This document shows positions 28,647-39,000 of a stretch of DNA of 64,000 nucleotides, one piece after another. The notes under the pieces were generated by a model, which saw only the letters and a program-made list of their open reading frames with translations, was not told where the DNA came from and searched no databases. The DNA is from Streptomyces harbinensis. GTDB taxonomy: Bacteria > Actinomycetota > Actinomycetes > Streptomycetales > Streptomycetaceae. The stretch is taken from positions 723,193 through 787,192 of the forward strand of contig NZ_FPAB01000002.1 in assembly GCF_900116145.1 (NCBI RefSeq), written 5' to 3'. How positions within the stretch are numbered: position 1 is the stretch's first letter; the number at the start of each line of letters is the position of its first letter. The translations under genes were made by a program, and so were the position numbers.

Positions 28647-28675
28647 TTGACGGAGCGCCCCGGCGCTCCTAGCGT
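28647..28675 (+). promoter_or_regulatory. Candidate promoter with an 18-bp operator palindrome filling the spacer
   Basis: TTGACG (28647-28652) and TAGCGT (28670-28675) are 17 bases apart. GGAGCGCC (28652-28659) and GGCGCTCC (28662-28669) form a perfect inverted repeat that occupies almost the whole spacer. The core GAGCG/CGCTC matches LacI-family sugar operators of Streptomyces. No gene lies at a normal distance downstream on this strand. Confidence 0.4.
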
Positions 28676-28758
28676 TCCGCAGCGACGCATCCGTCGGCGG
28701 TCCCGCGCCCGGGGCCCGGCTCCGCCGTATCGGGGCGAAGGTCTTTCACACACCCGAA

Positions 28759-28772
28759 TGGGAGCGCTCCCG
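28759..28772. promoter_or_regulatory. CebR-like operator
   Basis: TGGGAGCGCTCCCG matches the cellobiose repressor CebR box TGGGAGCGCTCCCA at 13 of 14 positions. It lies 713 bases upstream of the leftward hydrolase/xylanase pair and about 90 bases past the candidate rightward promoter, so its target is unclear. Confidence 0.55.
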
Positions 28773-28996
28773 CGCCCGTGCAGACGCCGAACACGGGACT
28801 GCGGCGCTCCCCGCAGCCGGAAGAGAGGTGGGTACGCAGCCGAGGCCCCCGCTGAGAGCACGTCGATCACCGCCGCCGCGGTACATCAGAAGGTGCGGCG
28901 ACCGGACCCGGGCCGAGACCCGGTGCAGACCGCCGGCCGTCACGGAAGAGACCGGTGCCCCGGGAAGACCTCCCGGAACACCGGCCCCTCGCACCG

Positions 28997-29070
<74 letters not shown>

Positions 29071-29255
29071 GTGTCGACCGCGAGCCAGAAGTCTAACGCA
29101 GCCGCAGGTCAGGGCGGTCACGGGGGAGTGGCGCCGCGGCTGCCCGCCGGGCCCGGAGGCGTGCGCCGGCTCCGGCGGTGCGCCGCGCGGGGGTGTGAAC
29201 GCGCCGGGAGGGAGCAGAAGTACTACCCCGGTCCGCTGACACCCAGGAGGTCGCC

Positions 29256-29522
29256 ATGGATCCCGCCCCCGCTCCCGCCATCACCGCGTTCCACGTGCGG
29301 ACGCTGCTCGACTCGCCGGCCGAGGAGCCCGTGCTGTACATCGACACCAAGGAGGCGCCCCGTATCGAGGTGTGGACGGCGGACGACATCCGGCGCTCCA
29401 CGATCGTGGTCACCCGCCGGGAGGTCACCGGCTGGATCGGCGAGGAGCCCGACGACGACGCGATCCACGAGGTGCTGCCCCGGCTGCAGGACATCGCCGA
29501 CCGGCTGGCCGGCGGCTCCTGA
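29256..29522 (+). CDS. Small conserved-looking protein of unknown function
   Basis: An 88-residue acidic protein that I do not recognise. It reads as one alpha/beta domain: AFHVRTLLDSPAEEPVLYIDTKEAPRIEVW, then DDIRRSTIVVTRREVTGWIGEEP and a C-terminal helix. Coding is supported by AGGAGG seven bases before the ATG and strong third-position GC. There is no signal peptide or known motif. It lies between tRNA-Pro and an aldo/keto reductase and appears to be monocistronic. Confidence 0.7.
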   Translation: MDPAPAPAITAFHVRTLLDSPAEEPVLYIDTKEAPRIEVWTADDIRRSTIVVTRREVTGWIGEEPDDDAIHEVLPRLQDIADRLAGGS

Positions 29523-29633
29523 CCCGCCGGCACGCCCGCGCGTTCCGCCCTTCGGGCGAGGCCGGGGGCACACGCCGGGCGGCAGGGGCCCGACGTGCCC
29601 GCCCCGCGCGGTGCCCGGCTCTACGGTCAAGGT

Positions 29634-30473
29634 ATGACAGCGACGATCGCTCTGAACGACGGCACCTCCATCCCCCAGCTCGGCTTCGGCACCTATCTGG
29701 TGCCGCCGCAGGACACCCAGGCGATCGTCGGCACGGCCCTGGAGGTCGGGTACCGGCACATCGACACCGCCCAGATGTACGGGAACGAGGCCGAGGTCGG
29801 CCGCGCCGTCGCCGAGAGCGGACTGCCGCGCGGTGAGCTGTACCTCACCAGCAAGCTCGACAACGGCAACCACCGGCCGGACGACGTACGGCGCACCTTC
29901 GCCGAGTCGCTGGCCAGGCTGGGCGTGGACCGGCTCGACCTGTTCCTGATCCACTGGCCGCTGCCCACCCTGTACGACGGCGACTACGTGTCCACCTGGC
30001 AGGCGGTCGCCGGGCTCATCGAGGAGGGGACGCTGCGCTCGGCGGGCGTCTCCAACTTCGAGCCGGAGCACCTGGACCGGATCATCGGCGAGACCGGGGT
30101 CGTCCCCGCCGTCAACCAGATCGAGGTGCACCCCTACTTCCCCAACGAGCGGGCCCGCGCCGCCTCGCTCTCCCACGGCATCGCCGTCGAGGCGTGGGGG
30201 CCGCTCGGCCAGGGCGCCGTCCTCGGGGACGAGGTGATCGCGGGCATCGCCGAGCGCACCGGACGGCCGCCGGCCCAGGTCATCCTGCGCTGGCACATCC
30301 AGCGCGGGGACATCGTCTTCCCCAAGTCCTCCAGCCGCGCCCGGATGGAGGAGAACTCCCGCATCTTCGACTTCGACCTCTCCCCGCAGGACATGGCGGC
30401 GATCGACGGGCTGGACCAGGGGCCGCAGGGCCGCGGCGGCCCGGACCCCAACACGTTCGCCTACCTGCCCTGA
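29634..30473 (+). CDS. Aldo/keto reductase
   Basis: A 279-residue NADPH-dependent reductase of the AKR5-like group (2,5-diketo-gluconate reductase type). The catalytic tetrad is present as D44 and Y49 (HIDTAQMYGNE), K74 (LTSKL) and H107 (LIHWP). The cofactor-binding tail FPKSSSRARMEENSRIFDFDLS fits NADPH preference. It reduces carbonyls of sugars or small aldehydes and ketones; a detoxification or sugar role cannot be distinguished. There is no ribosome-binding site: TACGGT lies about six bases before the ATG, so a leaderless transcript is possible. Confidence 0.9.
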   Translation: MTATIALNDGTSIPQLGFGTYLVPPQDTQAIVGTALEVGYRHIDTAQMYGNEAEVGRAVAESGLPRGELYLTSKLDNGNHRPDDVRRTFAESLARLGVDRLDLFLIHWPLPTLYDGDYVSTWQAVAGLIEEGTLRSAGVSNFEPEHLDRIIGETGVVPAVNQIEVHPYFPNERARAASLSHGIAVEAWGPLGQGAVLGDEVIAGIAERTGRPPAQVILRWHIQRGDIVFPKSSSRARMEENSRIFDFDLSPQDMAAIDGLDQGPQGRGGPDPNTFAYLP

Positions 30474-30578
30474 TCCCCGGCCCCGGGCGGGTCCGGCCGG
30501 GTGCGCCACCGGTTACCCTGTGGATCGTCACACACCGGCACAGGGTGCGCTCCGGGCGGGAGGCAGACCATCGTCACC

Positions 30579-31595
30579 ATGCAGGACGTCGCCCGGGCCG
30601 CCGGCGTGTCGCCGATGACCGTGTCGAACGTCGTCAACAACCGGCCGCATGTGCGGGAGGCGACGCGCGTCAAGGTGCTGGAGGCGATGGACCGGCTCGG
30701 CTACCGGGTCAACATCGCGGCCCGCAATCTGCGGGCCGGCCGGACCCAGACGATCGGTCTCGCGGTCCCCGAGATGGACCGGCCCTACTTCGCGGAGCTG
30801 GCCGCCCGCATCGTCCGGCACGCCCGCGCCGCCGGCTACCGGGTGGTCGTCGAGCAGACGGGGGCGCGGCGGGAGGAGGAACTGGACGCGATCGCCTGGT
30901 CCCGCAACAGCCTGTACGACGGGCTGATCCTCAGCACGGTCGCGCTGGGGCCGGACGACCGTGACCTGCTGCGGGTCGATTTCCCGGTGGTGATCCTCGG
31001 GGAGCGGATCTTCGACGCGCCGGTCGACCACGTCGCCATGCCCAACACCGACGGCGCCCGCACGGCCACCGCGCATCTGATCGGCAGCGGCTGCCGGCGG
31101 ATCGCGATGGTCACCGGCCCGGATCTGGAGAGCACCAACATGGCCGGCCTGCGGTACGCCGGGTACCGGGAGGCGCTGCGGGCGGCGGGGCTGCCGCACG
31201 ACGAGCGGCTGGTGGTGCGGCTGCCCCGGCTCGATCCGGCGAGCGGTGCCGAGGCGGCGGCGCGGCTGGCCCGGGCGGAGCCCGGCTGGGACGGGGTCGT
31301 CGCCGTCACCGACACGGTCGCCCTGGGGGTGGTGCGCGGGCTCGCCGACGCCGGGCTGCACGTTCCCGGGGACGTGCGGGTGGTGGGCTTCGACAACACC
31401 GAGGCGGGCCGCTTCGCCGTTCCGTCGCTGACCACCGTCGATCCGGACAACGACTGGATCGCCGCCCGCGCGGTCGGGCTGCTGGTCGGGCGTATCCGGG
31501 GGGACGCGGCGCAGGGCCGGCCGCGGGACGTGGTCAGTCCGTTCGGGCTGATCGAGCGGGAGTCCACCGGCGGCGGGCGGCGGCCGGCCGTCTGA
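30579..31595 (+). CDS. LacI-family transcriptional repressor
   Basis: A 338-residue sugar-responsive repressor. The N-terminal HTH reads [25 protein letters not shown] and is followed by the hinge helix [14 protein letters not shown]. The remainder is a periplasmic-binding-like effector domain ending with the usual [22 protein letters not shown]. It sits 76 bases upstream of a GH51 arabinofuranosidase gene that has a perfect palindrome in its promoter, so it probably represses that gene and responds to arabinose or an arabino-oligosaccharide. The ATG at 30579 starts immediately at the HTH, with only a weak ribosome-binding site. Confidence 0.9.
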   Translation: MQDVARAAGVSPMTVSNVVNNRPHVREATRVKVLEAMDRLGYRVNIAARNLRAGRTQTIGLAVPEMDRPYFAELAARIVRHARAAGYRVVVEQTGARREEELDAIAWSRNSLYDGLILSTVALGPDDRDLLRVDFPVVILGERIFDAPVDHVAMPNTDGARTATAHLIGSGCRRIAMVTGPDLESTNMAGLRYAGYREALRAAGLPHDERLVVRLPRLDPASGAEAAARLARAEPGWDGVVAVTDTVALGVVRGLADAGLHVPGDVRVVGFDNTEAGRFAVPSLTTVDPDNDWIAARAVGLLVGRIRGDAAQGRPRDVVSPFGLIERESTGGGRRPAV

Positions 31596-31605
31596 CGCCC
31601 GCCTC

Positions 31606-31644
31606 TTGACACCGGTCGTCGGCCCGGGTTTTTGTATCGATACA
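31606..31644 (+). promoter_or_regulatory. Promoter and operator of the arabinofuranosidase gene
   Basis: A consensus -35 TTGACA lies at 31606-31611. The perfect 12-bp palindrome TGTATCGATACA (31633-31644) overlaps the expected -10 region and is the likely binding site of the adjacent LacI protein. It ends 27 bases before the GTG start. Confidence 0.6.
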
Positions 31645-31671
31645 CATCACTCTTCCCGACGGAGGCCGTCC

Positions 31672-33216
31672 GTGACCACCACCCGGGGCACCGCGATCGT
31701 CAACCTGGACATCGAGGGCCCGACCATCAGCCGCCATCTGTACGGTCACTTCGCCGAGCACCTGGGCGCCTGCATCTACGGCGGCTTCTACGTCGGCGAG
31801 GACTCCGAGATCCCCCACGAGGGCGGCATCCGGCTGGATGTCGTCGAGGCGCTCCGCGCCCTGGAGATCCCCAACCTGCGCTGGCCCGGCGGCTGTTTCG
31901 CCGACGAGTACCACTGGAAGGACGGCATCGGCCCCAAGGAGAGCCGGCCCAGGATGGTGAACACCCACTGGGGCGACGTCGAGGAGAACAACCACTTCGG
32001 CACCCACGAGTTCCTGGCCCTGTGCGAACTGCTGGGCGCCGAGCCGTACATCAGCGGCAACGTGGGCAGCGGCACCGTCCAGGAGATGAGCGAGTGGGTC
32101 GAATACCTCACCCGGGACGGCGACAGCCCGATGGTGCGGCTGCGCAAGGCGAACGGCCGGGACGAGCCGTGGCGGGTGCGGTTCTGGGGAATCGGCAACG
32201 AGACCTGGGGCTGCGGCGGGAACATGCGCGCCGAGTACTACGCGGACCTCGCCCGCCAGTACGCCACCTACTGCCGCGACCACGGTGACAACACGCTCTA
32301 CCGCATCGCCTCCGGCGCCTCCGACAACGACCTCGCCTGGACCGAGACGCTGATGAAGCAGATCAGCTGCCCCGGCTGCGAGTTCACCCCGAAGAACTTC
32401 TTCCAGGCCCTCTCCCTGCACTACTACACGATGGCCGGCACCTGGGAGGCCAAGGGCAGCGCCACCGAGTTCGACACCGACACCTACTACCGCACCCTGG
32501 CCGCCGCCCGGCGGATCGACCGGATCATCACCGGCCACTCCACGGTCATGGACCTCTACGACCCGCTGCGCACGGTCGGCCTGGTGCTGGACGAGTGGGG
32601 CACCTGGTGGGACGTGGAGCCGGGCACCAACCCCGGCTTCCTCTTCCAGCAGAACACGCTGCGCGACGCCCTGGTGGCCGGCGTCCACTTCGACATCTTC
32701 CACAAGCACGCCGGGCGCCTGGTCATGGCCAACATCGCGCAGACCGTCAACGTCCTCCAGGCCATGATCCTCACCGACGGGGACCGGCTCGTGCGCACCC
32801 CCACCTACCACGTCTTCGAGATGAACAAGGGCCACCAGGACGCCACCTCGCTGCCGGTGCATCTGAAGCTCGCCGCCGGCGGCAGCCACGCCCTGCCCGA
32901 CGGCAAGGAACTCGACACCCTGTCCGTCTCGGCCAGCACCAAGGACGGCGCCCTGCTGATCTCCCTCAGCAACCTGGACGCGGACGCCCCGGCGGAGGTC
33001 ACCCTCGACCTGCGCGGCGGCTCCGTCGGCACCCCCACCGCCCGGCTGCTGACCGCCGACCGGCCGCAGGTCTTCAACAGCCCGCAGGATCCCGACGCCG
33101 TCGCGCCGCGCCCCTGGGACGAGGGCCTGCGCACCGACTCCGACCGGCCGGGCCTGCTCACCGTCACGCTGCCCGCGCACTCCTTCGCCACCGTGCGGGC
33201 CCCGATCGCCGGCTGA
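31672..33216 (+). CDS. Intracellular GH51 alpha-L-arabinofuranosidase
   Basis: A 514-residue enzyme that releases terminal arabinose from arabinoxylan or arabinan fragments. The acid/base Glu is E177 in [10 protein letters not shown] and the nucleophile E308 in [20 protein letters not shown] and [14 protein letters not shown] are further GH51 signatures. The C-terminal 130 residues form the usual jelly-roll domain. No signal peptide is present, so it acts on imported oligosaccharides, complementing the secreted xylanase nearby. GTG start with GGAGG seven bases upstream. Probably controlled by the LacI gene upstream; a strong hairpin follows. Confidence 0.95.
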   Translation: MTTTRGTAIVNLDIEGPTISRHLYGHFAEHLGACIYGGFYVGEDSEIPHEGGIRLDVVEALRALEIPNLRWPGGCFADEYHWKDGIGPKESRPRMVNTHWGDVEENNHFGTHEFLALCELLGAEPYISGNVGSGTVQEMSEWVEYLTRDGDSPMVRLRKANGRDEPWRVRFWGIGNETWGCGGNMRAEYYADLARQYATYCRDHGDNTLYRIASGASDNDLAWTETLMKQISCPGCEFTPKNFFQALSLHYYTMAGTWEAKGSATEFDTDTYYRTLAAARRIDRIITGHSTVMDLYDPLRTVGLVLDEWGTWWDVEPGTNPGFLFQQNTLRDALVAGVHFDIFHKHAGRLVMANIAQTVNVLQAMILTDGDRLVRTPTYHVFEMNKGHQDATSLPVHLKLAAGGSHALPDGKELDTLSVSASTKDGALLISLSNLDADAPAEVTLDLRGGSVGTPTARLLTADRPQVFNSPQDPDAVAPRPWDEGLRTDSDRPGLLTVTLPAHSFATVRAPIAG

Positions 33217-33235
33217 CCCGGGAACCCCGGCACGT

Positions 33236-33274
33236 GCCGGCGGCCGGCCCCCGAAACGGGGGCCGGCCGCCGGC
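33236..33274. terminator. Perfect 18-bp hairpin, bidirectional terminator
   Basis: An 18-base arm (33236-33253) pairs perfectly with 33257-33274 around an AAA loop. It lies between the convergent arabinofuranosidase and glucanase genes. Confidence 0.85.
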
Positions 33275-33295
33275 GGACCGGGGCGGGGGAGCGCG

Positions 33296-35578
33296 TCAGC
33301 CGTTCGAGGTGGCGGACGAACGGGCCGGCACGGTGAGGGTGGTGCCGTCCGAGAACGTCACCGTCCGCTCCGCGTCGGCGTGGTTGTGCGCCGTGTAGGT
33401 GCGCACCCCGTCCTTCTCGAACACCGCGGCGGTGGGAATGTCCGCCGTCACGTCCAGGTTGGGCGTGCCGACCGCGGCCAGGGTGGTGATCCAGTGGTAG
33501 GTGTGGGCCCGGGTCGCCCCGGCCTCCGGCTCGTACGCGTCGCCGTCCGCGTCGTAGGAGGACTTGGCGGTCGCCGGGTCGGCGAGGGCCTGGAACTGCC
33601 AGAGCAGGTCACGCCACTCCTCGAACGGGCCGCCGTTCTGCTCCACCAGGTGCGTCAGGTTCCGCTCGACGGCCTGCGGGTCGGCCGCCAGATGCAGCGA
33701 ACCACCGGTCACCGGCAGCACGTTGATGCCGTGGATCTCCTCCGGGTTGGCGGTCCACCACGTGGAGTAGGCGGCGCCGGAGCCCCACACCATGCCGACG
33801 ATCGGGTGCGTGTAGTCCTCGGGGTACACCTCCTGGTCGGCGTCGAACCAGTACTGGCGGATCGACTCGGCCTCGGTGGTCAGCAGGAAGACGCCCAGAT
33901 CGCGCAGTTCGTCGTCGCCGGTGGCCGAGCCCCACAGGATGAGGCCGACGCTGAGGTTGATGGACTCCGAGGACGACTCCTGGTTGTTGCCGGCGGCGAA
34001 GCCCTGGTGACCGGCGGCCCAGCTGTGCCCCGCGTACGGGTCGAAGCCCCGCAGGAACGGGTAACGGTCGTCGTCGCGCGCCGGGTTGGCGGTGTCCCGG
34101 ATCAGCTCGTGGACCATGCCGCCCCACGCGGACTGCTCGGCCCACGCGGGGTCGAACTGCGCGACGACGGCGGCGGCCATCACGAAGTAGCTGTAGTGGA
34201 AGTGGTGGTCGTTCAGCTCGGTGTCGCTGCCGTAGGACGCCGGGTAGCCGGTGAGCGTGGACCAGTCGGAGTCGTAGGAGAACTCGGCCGCACCGCCGAC
34301 GGTGAACCATTCCTCCAGCCGGTCCTTGATCAGCGTCAGCAGCCGGTCGCGGGAGGCGTCGTCGCCGGCCTGGTCGGCGATGGTGGTGAGCTGCGCCAGC
34401 TTGCCGAGCTGCTTGCCGGTCCAGTAGGTGTCGGTGGCGCCCTCGAACGGGTCCTCCGCGCCGAGCACGTCGGCGATGTAGCCGGCGAGCCGGCCCTCGT
34501 CGACCGCGTCGCTCTCCGGCAGGACCGGCAGCACACCGGGGACGGTCTGGGTGGTGGTGAACGAGGCGCCCTCGCGGACCTTCATCGTGCCGCGCGGCGA
34601 GACGTACTCGTGGTCCAGCAGCGCGTCGTCGGTGTGCAGCCACTGGTGGCGGTAGAGCGCCTGGAGGGTGCCGGTCTCGGAGCCCTCGCGGGCCTCGGTC
34701 TCCAGCGTGTAGGTGGCGTTGACCTCGCCGGCGGCCGTGTCGTACTCCCACGACACCTGGGAGCCGGTGACGAAGCTGAAGGCGTACTGGGCGTAGGTGT
34801 CCAGCGCCTCCTGCTCGGGCAGCAGCGCGACCGAGTAGTAGTCGTTGTCGCCGAGCGCGGCCGTCACCGAGGTGCCGGAGACGTTCCAGTCGCTGCCGCT
34901 GGGGGCGAACAGCGCGTAGTGGTTGCCGGCGACGGTCACGCCGAGGATGTTGCCGTCGTCGGCGAAGACCTCGGGGGTGCCGTTGGTGATGATCTCGGCG
35001 TCACCGCCGTCCGCCTCGGCGTACACGTACGGCAGGCCGTGCCCGATGGTGGCGCGCAGTTCGCGGTCGCCGTCGCCCCAGTAGGGGGTGACGGTCCAGT
35101 CGGACCAGCCGTCCGCCCGGACGTCGGGCGCGTCGAGGCCGGTGACGCTGAGGGTGAGGTCGGCGGTGTGCGCGAACTCGTACTGCCGTCCCTCGCCGAC
35201 GATGGTGTGGGCCGTGGGGTGACCCACCTGGAGGCCCTCGGCGACGGCCTGGTAGGTGAGGGGGTGCCCGTACATCGGCTGGGAGTACGGGTTGTCGGGG
35301 TAGCGCTTGAAGACGAGCGAGGACCACCACTCGTTGGTGGGGACCGGCTCTCCGGCGACCGCGTCGGTGACCTGCGGCAGGACCGGGGTGCCCATGTTGT
35401 CGGTGGGTCCCTGGGTGCCGGCCGGGCGGGAGTCGGAGTAACTGCCGTTGCCGACCGGGATCTCCGCGGCGGTGGCGGACGGGATGACCAGGGCTCCGGT
35501 GACGGCTGCCGCCGTCGCCGCCGCCGCGGTGGTCAGGGCGATCCGGCGTCGTCGCCGGTTCACGCGATGCTTGCTCAT
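33296..35578 (-). CDS. Secreted GH81 endo-1,3-beta-glucanase
   Basis: A 760-residue exported glucanase that attacks laminarin-like or fungal cell-wall beta-1,3-glucan. The signal peptide has a strongly basic start (KHRVNRRRRR) and ends at ATAAE near residue 38. GH81 signatures include VPTNEWWSSLVF near the N-terminus, the catalytic Asp region LNDHHFHYSYF and the Glu-rich nucleophile/base region GNNQESSSESIN. The last ~70 residues look like a small beta domain. It lacks the carbohydrate-binding module often appended in Streptomyces. GAGG precedes the ATG. Divergent from the GH92 fusion gene. Confidence 0.95.
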   Translation of the reverse strand: MSKHRVNRRRRRIALTTAAAATAAAVTGALVIPSATAAEIPVGNGSYSDSRPAGTQGPTDNMGTPVLPQVTDAVAGEPVPTNEWWSSLVFKRYPDNPYSQPMYGHPLTYQAVAEGLQVGHPTAHTIVGEGRQYEFAHTADLTLSVTGLDAPDVRADGWSDWTVTPYWGDGDRELRATIGHGLPYVYAEADGGDAEIITNGTPEVFADDGNILGVTVAGNHYALFAPSGSDWNVSGTSVTAALGDNDYYSVALLPEQEALDTYAQYAFSFVTGSQVSWEYDTAAGEVNATYTLETEAREGSETGTLQALYRHQWLHTDDALLDHEYVSPRGTMKVREGASFTTTQTVPGVLPVLPESDAVDEGRLAGYIADVLGAEDPFEGATDTYWTGKQLGKLAQLTTIADQAGDDASRDRLLTLIKDRLEEWFTVGGAAEFSYDSDWSTLTGYPASYGSDTELNDHHFHYSYFVMAAAVVAQFDPAWAEQSAWGGMVHELIRDTANPARDDDRYPFLRGFDPYAGHSWAAGHQGFAAGNNQESSSESINLSVGLILWGSATGDDELRDLGVFLLTTEAESIRQYWFDADQEVYPEDYTHPIVGMVWGSGAAYSTWWTANPEEIHGINVLPVTGGSLHLAADPQAVERNLTHLVEQNGGPFEEWRDLLWQFQALADPATAKSSYDADGDAYEPEAGATRAHTYHWITTLAAVGTPNLDVTADIPTAAVFEKDGVRTYTAHNHADAERTVTFSDGTTLTVPARSSATSNG

Positions 35579-36047
35579 CTGCTACCTCAGGTGCGTGGGG
35601 GGAAGACGGGCAGGGCCGGACGTGTGGGACCGGCGTTCGCGAAGGTAGGAGGGTGCCGACGGCCTGTCAACGGAGCACGACCGGTTGCCGCCGCCGGGCC
35701 GGGACCGGGGGAGAGGGGAGGAACCGCAGGTGGGAAGGGGTGCGGGCGGCCGTGCCCGGGGCGGAGGCGGCCGGTGGAACGGCGGAAGATCAGTGTCGGC
35801 TCAGCCGCGCTTAAGAAGCGGTTAAGCCGCCACGGCCCCGGCGTGGTCGCCGGTATCCCCGTCCGCGACGGGAGACGGATCAGCCAGGAAAGGACGATCA
35901 TCCGCCGTTCACAGGCAATCAAGTTGCTGTTCGCGGCGGAAGGAAACGGTCTAAGGCGATCCCCGTGTCGAAGGCTGCCCACGGTCCCCGATGGCGCGGC
36001 CACGCGGCCGGAGCACCGCCCAGGCAGCCGAGCAGTGAAGAGGCATC
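35579..36047. other. Divergent promoter region between GH81 and GH92 genes
   Basis: This 469-base gap holds no convincing gene. The imperfect direct repeat around GCTTAAGAAGCGGTTAAGC near 35810-35827 is AT-richer than its surroundings and could hold promoter or regulator sites; no clear -35/-10 pair was identified. Confidence 0.35.
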
Positions 36048-39000
36048 ATGTTTCGTTTCCGACGGCGTCGGAACCAGCACATCGGAAAGAGAGCCGTCTC
36101 GGCGGCCGTCGCCGCCGCCCTGGTGGCCGGGCTCGGCCAGGTCGCCTCCGCACCGGGCGCCACCGCCCGCGACCAGGACACCGGCGCCGCGCAGCTCAGC
36201 CCGTTCGACGCGGTGGACCAGTTCATCGGCACCCGCCACGACACCACCCAGAACAAGGGCAACAGCGCCTACGGCAACACCTGGCCGGGCGCGACACTGC
36301 CCTTCGGCATGGTCCAGTTCACCCCCACCACGCACCACACCAGCGGCGGCGACAACTGGGGCGGGTACGAGTACGGCGCCGACCAGCTGCGCGGATTCGG
36401 CCTCACCCGGCTCTCCGGCACCGGCTGCGCCAACAACAACGGCGCCTTCGACGTCCCCGTCCTGCCGTACACCGGCCGGCTGACCGCCGACCACGCGCTG
36501 CCGACCTCGCCCGCCGACGGCATCCGCGACTACTACCTGGACTTCTCCCACGACAACGAGCACGCCGAGCCCGGCCACTACGCGGTCGGCCTGGACAACG
36601 GCACCGACGTCGCCCTGACCGCCACCCCCCGCACCGGCGTCGCCACCTTCGACTTCCCCGACGACCGGGACTCCGCCACCCTCATCTTCGACGTGGCCGG
36701 CTCCAACAACGGCTCCAGCGCGAGCGCGGTCACCGTCGCGGGCGACACCGTCTCCGGCTGGACCGAGACGCGCACCGTCTGCGGCGGCGGCAGCTACCGC
36801 GTCCACTTCTCCGCCACCTTCGACACCCCCCTCGCCTCGCACGGCACCTGGAGCGGCTCGGAGGTCACCCCCGGCGGCACGGAGGCCGCCTCGACCTTCA
36901 GCCACGGCTCGGGCGCCTTCGTCACCTTCCCGCGGGGCGCCGAGGTCACCGCCCGGATCGGCATCTCCTACGTCAGCGTGGAGAACGCCGCGCTCAACGC
37001 CGCCACCGAAACCGGCGACCGCACTCCGGAAGCGCTGCGCGCGCAGGCCGCCGCGGCCTGGCGGGACGCCCTGGGCACCGTCCAGGTCACCGGCGGCGAC
37101 GACGCCCGGCGCACCGTCTTCTACACGGCGCTGTACCACGCGCTGCTGCACCCCAACCTGTACGACGACGTCAACGGCGAGTACCTCGGCTACGACGGCA
37201 CCGTCCGGCGCGTCGCCGAGGGCCGCCACCAGTACGCCACGTACTCCGGCTGGGACGCCTACCGCGGCCACGCCCAGCTGATCGCGCTGCTCTTCCCCGA
37301 GGTCGGCTCGGACATCAACCAGTCCCTGACGGACCTGGCGACCCAGACCGGCCGCTGGCCCAACTGGCCGCACAACGGCGTCTCCCAGCAGAAGATGAGC
37401 GGCGACGGCCTCCAGGTGATGCTGGCCTCGATCGACGCGTTCGGCAGCACCGACTACGACCGCGAGGCCGCGCTCGCCTCCATGGTCGCCACCCAGACGC
37501 TGCCCGCCGACCGCAGCAACCGCGCGCACCTGCACCAGTACGCGGGCCTGGGCTGGGTCGAGAGCCGCAACGGCGACGTCGCCACCTCCAGGACGCTGGA
37601 GTACGCCATCAACGACTTCGCGATCGCCCAACTGGCCGCCCGGCTCGGGGACGAGGACAACCACCGCCGGTTCATGACCCGCGCGCAGCACTGGCAGAAC
37701 CTCTTCGACCCGGTCAGCGGCCACATCCGGCCCCGCGATCGCAACGGCTTCGACCGCGGCTTCAACCTCGGCGAACGCGGCGACCAGTTCGAGCAGTCCA
37801 CCGGCTACCAGTACGGCTGGCTCGTCCCGCACAACCTGGCGGCCCTCATCGAGCGCCGGGGCGGCACCGAGGCCGTCGCCGCACAGCTCGACACCTTCTT
37901 CACCGAGCTGGACGCCGGCGTGTACGACACCCCGTACGCCTACCTCAGCAACGAGGGCGACTTCCACACCCCCTGGATCTACAACTGGCTGCGCCGGCCC
38001 GCTTCGACCACCGATGTGCTGTACCGCGCCGCCGAGGAGATGTTCGACACCTCGCCGAGCGGCCTGCCCGGCAACGACGACCTCGGCGCGCTCTCCGCCT
38101 GGTACGTGTGGGCCGCGATCGGCCTGCACCCCTCGGTGTACGGCACCGCCGACCTCGCCGTCTCCTCCCCGATGTTCGAGCGGGTGCTGATCGACAGCGC
38201 CGGCAGCGACCGCGCCATCGCCATCGAGGCGCCCGGCGCCGGAACGGAGCAGCGCTACATCCGCTCCCTCGCCGTCAACGGCACCGACTCCACCGCCTCC
38301 TGGCTCCCGGAGAGCTTCACCCGGACCGGCGGCACCCTGGACTTCACCCTGGGCACCACCCCCGGCACCTGGGGCACCGGCCCCGACGACGTGCCGCCCT
38401 CCTACGGCGACCGGCAGGACGCGTACAACAACATCGGCACCACGGCGGACGGCCGCGGCGCCACCGGCATGCTGGACGCCTCCGGCAACAGCCTCTCCCG
38501 CGACCACCTGGCCGCCGCCGGAGCCGGCCCGGGCGCCGCGCTGACGGTGCCGGAGACCGACACCGTCTTCCACTGGCCCGACACCCCGGCGGGCGAGCCC
38601 GACAACTGGGTGCCGCACGGCCAGCGCGTGGACCTCGGCGGACGCCACGGCGCGTCGGTGTCCTTCCTCGGCCTGGCCACCAACGGCCCGGCCGAGGGCA
38701 CAGCCACCGTTCTCTACACGGACGGCTCCACCCAGGAGGTGCCGGTCCAATTCACCGACTGGACCCCGGGCACCGCCTACCGCTTCGGCAATGTGCCGGT
38801 GGTCACCGTCCCCGGCCGCAACCGCGCGGACGGCGGGCAGGACACCACCGAGGCGAAGGTCTTCGCCACCGCGCCGGCCGCCATCGACCCGGACCGGGCC
38901 GTCGAGGCCGTCCGGCTGCCGGAGGGCTCCGACCGGGGCGTCATGCACATCTTCGACGTGGCGCTCAGCGACACGGCACCGCCGGCCCCGGACGAGACAC

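Larger units (their letters stand above)
28047..28996. other. Long intergenic region without a convincing gene
   Basis: This 950-base gap lies between the leftward hydrolase and the leftward tRNA. Frames present have Arg/Gly/Pro-rich composition typical of non-coding GC-rich DNA. It holds two listed regulatory candidates (28647-28675 and 28759-28772); nothing else stands out. Confidence 0.5.
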
